Positions 59,641-64,000 of a DNA stretch of 64,000 nt are shown piece after piece. A model generated the notes under the pieces. That model saw only the letters and a list, made by a program, of their open reading frames with translations, was not told the DNA's origin and ran no database searches. Location: the NCBI GenBank assembly GCA_034401795.1, contig CM067374.1, positions 132,319,262 to 132,383,261 of the forward strand. The letters are read 5' to 3'. Every line of letters starts with the position of its first letter. Position 1 is the stretch's first letter. The position numbers were made by a program, and so were the translations under genes. The DNA is from Chaetoderma sp. LZ-2023a. Lineage: Eukaryota > Mollusca > Caudofoveata > Chaetodermatida > Chaetodermatidae.

Positions 59641-59845
59641 AGCTGGTCACGAGATATAACACTTGGAATATGCCATCTGTAAAAACTCAGCAGCCAGACA
59701 GTTACGGAATATTGTCTTGGTTCATCACATATGCACTCCTGTAGTCTATTACATACCACTGATCAACCCATTGCATAGCAGGCTTTTACAGTCGTATTGT
59801 TACCTAGCAGCAATGACATAACAATGTGCGTTTCCACTTTATCCA

Positions 59846-60530
59846 TCAATCACACGACGTCATAATCAGCTACGCGACGTGGAGGATGACGTCATAATCA
59901 ATGACATCATAAACAGCATATATAAAATGGTCACGAACGCTTAAAGGCGCATATCCACAGCAGAATCGTTCAAAATAAAATTGTTAAAATTATATACTTT
60001 TAGAGGCTTAAATTTTGTGCCTAGATGTAATGAAACGAAATAAATCTTAAGCTGTCAAATTGAATTAAAGGCAAGAGTCCCTAATTCAAATTCACAAAAA
60101 AACCTACGAAATGTATTTGTATGGAATGAAATCATCATATGTTAAGATTTATTTCGTTTTATTACATTGAGGTAAACAATTTAAGCCTCTAAAAGTGTAT
60201 AATTTCAACAATTTTATTTTCAAGCATTTGGTCTGAATAGGCACCTTTAATTGATGGCGGACTAACCGTTGTTGTACGAATTTTATGTCTACTATTTAAT
60301 AAACATTCTGGTGGATATTCTGAAACTAATTTGACTGTACGCTCTTGCTGTCATAGGCAGCTCGCAGTCAAACTAGTTTCAAAATATTCAGCAGCTTACC
60401 TGTGTAGTTTTCTGGATATTGATATTCAGGGAGTTCAAGGATCAATCGATCCCAATGCGGGCGAAGTGTGCACGGAGCTTAGCTAGAGATGGGCGTGGCA
60501 AGCTAAAACTGTACTCCTCCATTCCATCAC
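59846..60530. repeat. Full-length family A element carrying a family E insertion
   Basis: Read in order: cacacgacgtcataatcag, ggatgacgtcataatca, gtcacgaacgc, the family E insertion, attgatggcggac, gttgtacgaattttatg, hairpin 60309-60393, cttacctgtgtag, gatcaatcgatccc and agcttagctagagatgggcg. Removing the insertion leaves the expected uninterrupted sequence. Confidence 0.86.
59945..60246. mobile_element. Family E piggyBac-like MITE, 302 bp, TTAA target duplication
   Basis: Ends AGGCGC and GCACCT, internal arms gaggcttaaattttgtg and acaatttaagcctctaaaag. TTAA lies immediately on both sides (59941-59944 and 60247-60250). The family A copy at 39848-39860 shows the uninterrupted site. TTAA duplication is the mark of piggyBac transposase. 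No coding capacity. Confidence 0.88.
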
Positions 60531-60954
60531 AATACCGCTTGTATTATCTTACTACTATTAAAATATTGTAGTATGGGAAAGATTTTGATAGATTTTAATA
60601 GAAAGCTCAGAAAATTTAAAAGATCAATTAAAAGTAAGTTAATACCTGAGATGATAAGATGTTGCTGTATTTAGTCACAATTTTTTGTCACGTATTTCTC
60701 AAAACAAAAAGTAGTGAAGAGCTATTGTGATAATAAAAAGATCAAGAAAATTGACAGAATCGTCATGGAAATTTGAAATAATCGCTTATGTTATAAATTG
60801 AATCTTACACACTTTGCCATTTGCTATCAAATTTATCAGCGAAAGGAATCCAGATTCCGAGCTATCTCCATTAAAACACTTAAAATTTGTCAAAAATGTC
60901 TGCGCGTTTGTTTTCCGCCCGATAACTTACATTTTATTGGATGTTTTCATTCAT

Positions 60955-61097
60955 GCGGGCGTGCGTTCGAGCGAGCGTGCGTGCGTGCGTGTGTGTGCGT
61001 GTGTGCGTGTGTGTGTGCGTGTGTGCGTGCGTGCGTGCGTGTGTGTGTGTGCGTATGTATGTGCGTGTGTGTGCGTGCGTGAGTGCGTGCGTGCGTA
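60955..61097. repeat. (GTGC)n/(TG)n simple repeat
   Basis: Alternating purine-pyrimidine GTGCGTGTGT-type tract of about 140 bases, about 70 bases before exon 20. Confidence 0.95.
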
Positions 61098-61166
61098 TTC
61101 ATATAATGTAAATCATCTAGCTTCTGATTGCTCTTCTTTAAATAGCCTATTTTTATTTATTTTTAG

Positions 61167-61310
61167 ATAAAAATCTTATTAGATGACACATCTATTAACC
61201 CATCCACGGATGACTACATCAGCTTTCCGCGAACATTACTGAATGAATCTCAAGTGAACACATCTGTCCGTGCACAGTTCATCTTATATCAGAATGATAA
61301 GTTATTCAAG
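61167..61310 (+). CDS. Exon 20 of adhesion GPCR: GAIN beta subdomain (last exon in window)
   Basis: Phase 0 to 0, 48 residues. Reads IKILLDDTSINPSTDDYISF, then PRTLLNESQVNTSVRAQFIL and QNDKLFK. The I-S-F-P-x-x-L-L motif followed by a strand is characteristic of the GAIN beta subdomain of adhesion GPCRs; NES and NTS are possible glycosylation sites. The acceptor is tttatttttag, the donor AAG|gtcagt, which lies in a 12-bp tandem repeat. The remaining GAIN strands and the GPS were not found in 61311-64000. Confidence 0.87.
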
Positions 61311-61312
61311 GT

Positions 61313-61372
61313 CAGTGAATCTAGCAGTGAATCTAGCAGTGAATCTAGCAGTGAATCATGCAGTGAATCCAC
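61313..61372. repeat. 12-bp tandem repeat starting at the exon 20 donor
   Basis: Four to five copies of AGTGAATCTAGC, beginning two bases after the GT of the exon 20 donor (gtcagtgaat). Read on in the exon 20 frame it encodes VSESSSESSSESSSES and stops at TAA 61389-61391. Confidence 0.9.
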
Positions 61373-61487
61373 AGCATACTGTGTATTCTAAGCTTTAACA
61401 TTATTACAGCTCTCGCTTAACACGTCTGGTATCAATTTAACCATCTGTTGGTTAATCTGTCTAAAACGGCCTCTACGTTACTCTTGG

Positions 61488-61622
61488 GAAATGTCCATCA
61501 GCAGGAAAAGTGAAGACTATTTTGAAAAATCTACCAGTGGAATGAATGTCTCGGTGACAGGGCCAGTAATTCTAGCGGTAAATTTACAAAATATGCTTCT
61601 CTTGTCCTGCAAATGGACACTA
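61488..61622. repeat. Family B hairpin
   Basis: Arms gtccatcagcaggaaaagtg and ttgtcctgcaaatggaca, centre gtctcggtgacagggcc. Confidence 0.82.
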
Positions 61623-61644
61623 ATTCACCTTTCCAGAGTACTAG

Positions 61645-62020
61645 CCCATGACATGACGTCATAATGAACTGCGTGATGTGTACAATGACATCATAATGAA
61701 TGACGTCATGAATGACGTCGATAAGTACGGCATGGACGCATATTTGAAGAAGGTCTATGCGTTGTTGTACAAATTGTTTGCTTTTACTATTTAATAAATA
61801 TTCTGCTGAATATTTTGAAACTAATTAGACTGGGCGCTGCTGCCATAGGTAGCAACAGCGCCGAATCAAATTAGTTACAAAATATTCAACAGCTTCCCTG
61901 TATAGTTTTCAGGAAATTAATAGCTAGGGCATTTGGGGATCGATCAATCCCAACACGGCAAGGTGTGGGTGGAGCTTAGCTAGTGATGGGCGAGGCATAG
62001 CTAAATGGAAGGGTCCATTA
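61645..62020. repeat. Family A element
   Basis: catgacgtcataatgaact, gttgtacaaattgtttgc, hairpin 61799-61890 (gctgaatattttgaaact and agttacaaaatattcaac), then gatcgatcaatccc and the segment agcttagctagtgatgggcg. The last segment is the single-copy form of the minisatellite unit. Confidence 0.83.
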
Positions 62021-62029
62021 TGTACAAAT

Positions 62030-63240
62030 TTAAGTTTTCATGGCCTTCAAGCCAGTTAACCCAGCATCAATTAGCAAGGCAGCAGAGCGCAGTCATTTGT
62101 AAATTCCAGTGGTAAGTGTCCAAAATGTATCTTCTCTTGGTCTGCAAATGGGAAAATGACATCCCCTGAGCAAAAATTCCATTTCTTCACAAGTTTTTAG
62201 CATTATATTATAATTAAAATAAATAGCATTTTGCGAGCTTCAATGCACTGTTGATATAAAAACGGTTAAAGATTGGTAGCAAAATACCATTCGAATCTGA
62301 TTCCACTATCAGAAATAAAACGAGATTTGTCTTTTAAAAACGTATATATCCATTTTCCATAAGTTTTAAAATATTCAACAGCTGGCATGTGGAAAATTAG
62401 CTCCTGGGAATTCACATTTCAACGTCTTAATTCAATTTCAACATGCGTAAACGGTGTGTAGAGCGTATCTGGACATGAGCGGAGCTTAGCTAGACATGGG
62501 CGGAGCTTAGCTAGAAACGTTAGAGCTTGCTTGAAAATGGGCTGGGCGTAGCTAGAAATATGTCCCTCTATTAGCGATGTATTACTTTGATGACATAATA
62601 ATCTTACACTCAGCACCATTTTATCACCATAAAATAATAATCCTAAAATTATATAAAATGAAATATGTTGATAAATTTGAATGAAGCGATTAAAATGAGC
62701 ACAAATCTAAAAAAATGTAAAACAATGAGATTTGCATTTGTCACTATTATTGTGAAAATTCTCAGTAGCGAGGCTATGATAAAATGTATAATTAATCATT
62801 TCAACACGAAAGAAGGAATGCAGAATCTCGTTTACAATTTGATAAATAATATGCTGAATATTTTGAACTTTAAGGGGAGCTGCTGCTTCTTATGTTCAAT
62901 ATTCATATTTAGGTTGAAATCCGGATGATCTGGATGACACTGTTCAAAGTGTTAAACTGGTATGAAAATTACCAGAATTTGCCTACAACTTCTAAATAGT
63001 AGCTTTAGAGAGGAATACAATTTCAAGCACACACTTTATTCACATTAATCTTGCTTAGTAAGATCTCATTTGTAACTCGATAAAGCTTATTCTGATTGAT
63101 ATCTTAAGAACCTCGTATGATAAATTTGATACGAATTGGAAACTGATCTGAGACACTCTCTTAACGTTTGTATTGAGAGCTCTCTCCAAAAGACATGAAT
63201 TAATAATTGCCTTGATGACAATGAGAAAATATTATTTAAA
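62030..63240. other. Intron stretch with no recognised exon
   Basis: Holds a family B half copy (about 62100-62155), a short run of agctagacatgggcgg units (62475-62560, three to four diverged copies of the family A segment) and otherwise AT-rich sequence. The next GAIN/GPS exon is not visible. Confidence 0.6.
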
Positions 63241-63277
63241 AATTGAACATAGAGCACGCCCCCACCCCACCCGCCAT

Positions 63278-63305
63278 CTCCCCCCTCTCTCTCCCTACCT
63301 CCCTC

Positions 63306-63337
<32 letters not shown>

Positions 63338-63367
63338 CCTCCCTCCCTCCTCTCTCTCCCTCCCTCC

Positions 63368-63403
<36 letters not shown>

Positions 63404-63420
63404 CTGTCTCTCTCTCTCGC
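63278..63420. repeat. (CT)n/(CCCT)n polypyrimidine tract
   Basis: About 140 bases of CTCT with CCCTCC interruptions: a pyrimidine strand able to form triplex (H-DNA). Confidence 0.95.
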
Positions 63421-63532
63421 CAAACAATATAAAACTATCACGATCGGATGATAGGAACAAAATGATATTAACAGACACAATATGAGCCATTAACCCGTTT
63501 ATGATGAAACCAGCCCAAACCGGCGTCTGCAG

Positions 63533-63667
63533 TAATGTCCATTGGCAGGCCAAGTGAAAACTATTTTTGAAAATTGACCACTGGAATGACTGGCTCGGTT
63601 ACCGAGCCTGTCATTCCAGTGGTCAATTTTCAAAAATAGTCTTCACTTGGCCTGCAAGTAGACATTC
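63533..63667. repeat. Family B hairpin, best preserved copy
   Basis: Arms of over 60 bases with very few mismatches: tgtccattggcaggccaag and cttggcctgcaagtagaca, inner GACCACTGGAATGACTGG, centre GGCTCGGTTACCGAGCC. Confidence 0.92.
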
Positions 63668-64000
63668 GATAAGTAGATATTTTAATCTTTTGACAAAATT
63701 TAGTCACTAATAGGTTAAAAGGAGTCAGAGACTATAAGTGGCTCCCTTAAAATGAAACTAATCTAATCTCAAATCTAGCATTGCCACTGATATATTATGG
63801 TACATAGATTAGATATCATTCAGGTTTGCTGCATTCTTATATATGTATCACAATTATTTGCTGTTTACACTTGCATTAATGTTGAAATGGGTTCGCTGCC
63901 ATTTTGTCTAACAAAGCAATATTCTCTGATGTCATGTAGATGCGGAAATAACATAATCTTTATTATGTCATAAATATCATATTGAAGATTTCGAAAGTAA
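63668..64000. other. Right edge, no recognised feature
   Basis: AT-rich intron sequence, with family B border sequence (tttgacaaaatttagtcac) at 63694-63712. No exon seen. Confidence 0.5.

Noticed and set aside
62665..62928. 87-codon plus-strand frame considered as the next GAIN/GPS exon
   Set aside because: No GPS cysteines or tryptophans and no phase-0 acceptor joining exon 20; part of it (gctgaatattttgaac) is a hairpin-family remnant.

Overview
The window is animal nuclear DNA, most likely from a marine invertebrate. The evidence is a split gene with GT-AG introns, L1/Tx1-type LINE retrotransposons, many short hairpin transposons (MITEs), and abundant tri-nucleotide microsatellites and minisatellites. 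There is no operon structure. I cannot name the phylum or species.

Main gene (+ strand). Most of the window is one gene whose exons are short and scattered. I joined 20 exons by hand between 1829 and 61310. Every junction has an AG acceptor and a GT donor, and the phases agree throughout, giving about 1002 codons with no stop. The product is the ectodomain of an adhesion G-protein-coupled receptor. Domain order is Ly6/uPAR three-finger domain (exons 1-2), SEA-like module 1 (exons 3-5), a mucin-like linker with a 10-residue repeat (exon 6), SEA-like modules 2, 3 and 4 (exons 7-15), a hormone-receptor domain (HormR, exons 16-17), and the start of the GAIN domain (exons 18-20). The rest of GAIN, the GPS cleavage site and the seven-helix region must lie beyond base 64000. 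The start codon and signal peptide are not visible on the left. Every module begins and ends in phase 1, as expected of a protein assembled by exon shuffling.

Intron 3 (9579-24904) holds two full-length, antisense LINE copies, 9917-16871 and 17177-23547. Both sit in the same (TAC)n/(GTA)n microsatellite, with identical 5' and 3' junctions and more of the microsatellite between them. This looks like a LINE that inserts into a trinucleotide repeat. Both copies are disabled. Their 5' UTRs are nearly identical although their proteins differ by roughly a quarter.

Other introns are filled with repeats: (a) a dispersed composite element ('family A') with a central hairpin, several TGACGTCA motifs and an AGCTAGAGATGGG segment; (b) two large 21-bp minisatellites (about 3440-7395 and 52841-55690), apparently two independent expansions of that segment; (c) hairpin families B, C, D and E, where E has TTAA target duplications (piggyBac-like) and C has TAA (Harbinger-like); (d) a roughly 1-kb stretch of shifting microsatellites (47350-48380); (e) 36-bp, 26-bp, about 150-bp and 12-bp tandem arrays; (f) a 3.5-kb stretch bounded by inverted arms (33853-37376). 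I saw no tRNA, rRNA, CRISPR array or other convincing host gene. The long reading frames in the minisatellites and microsatellites are repeat artefacts.
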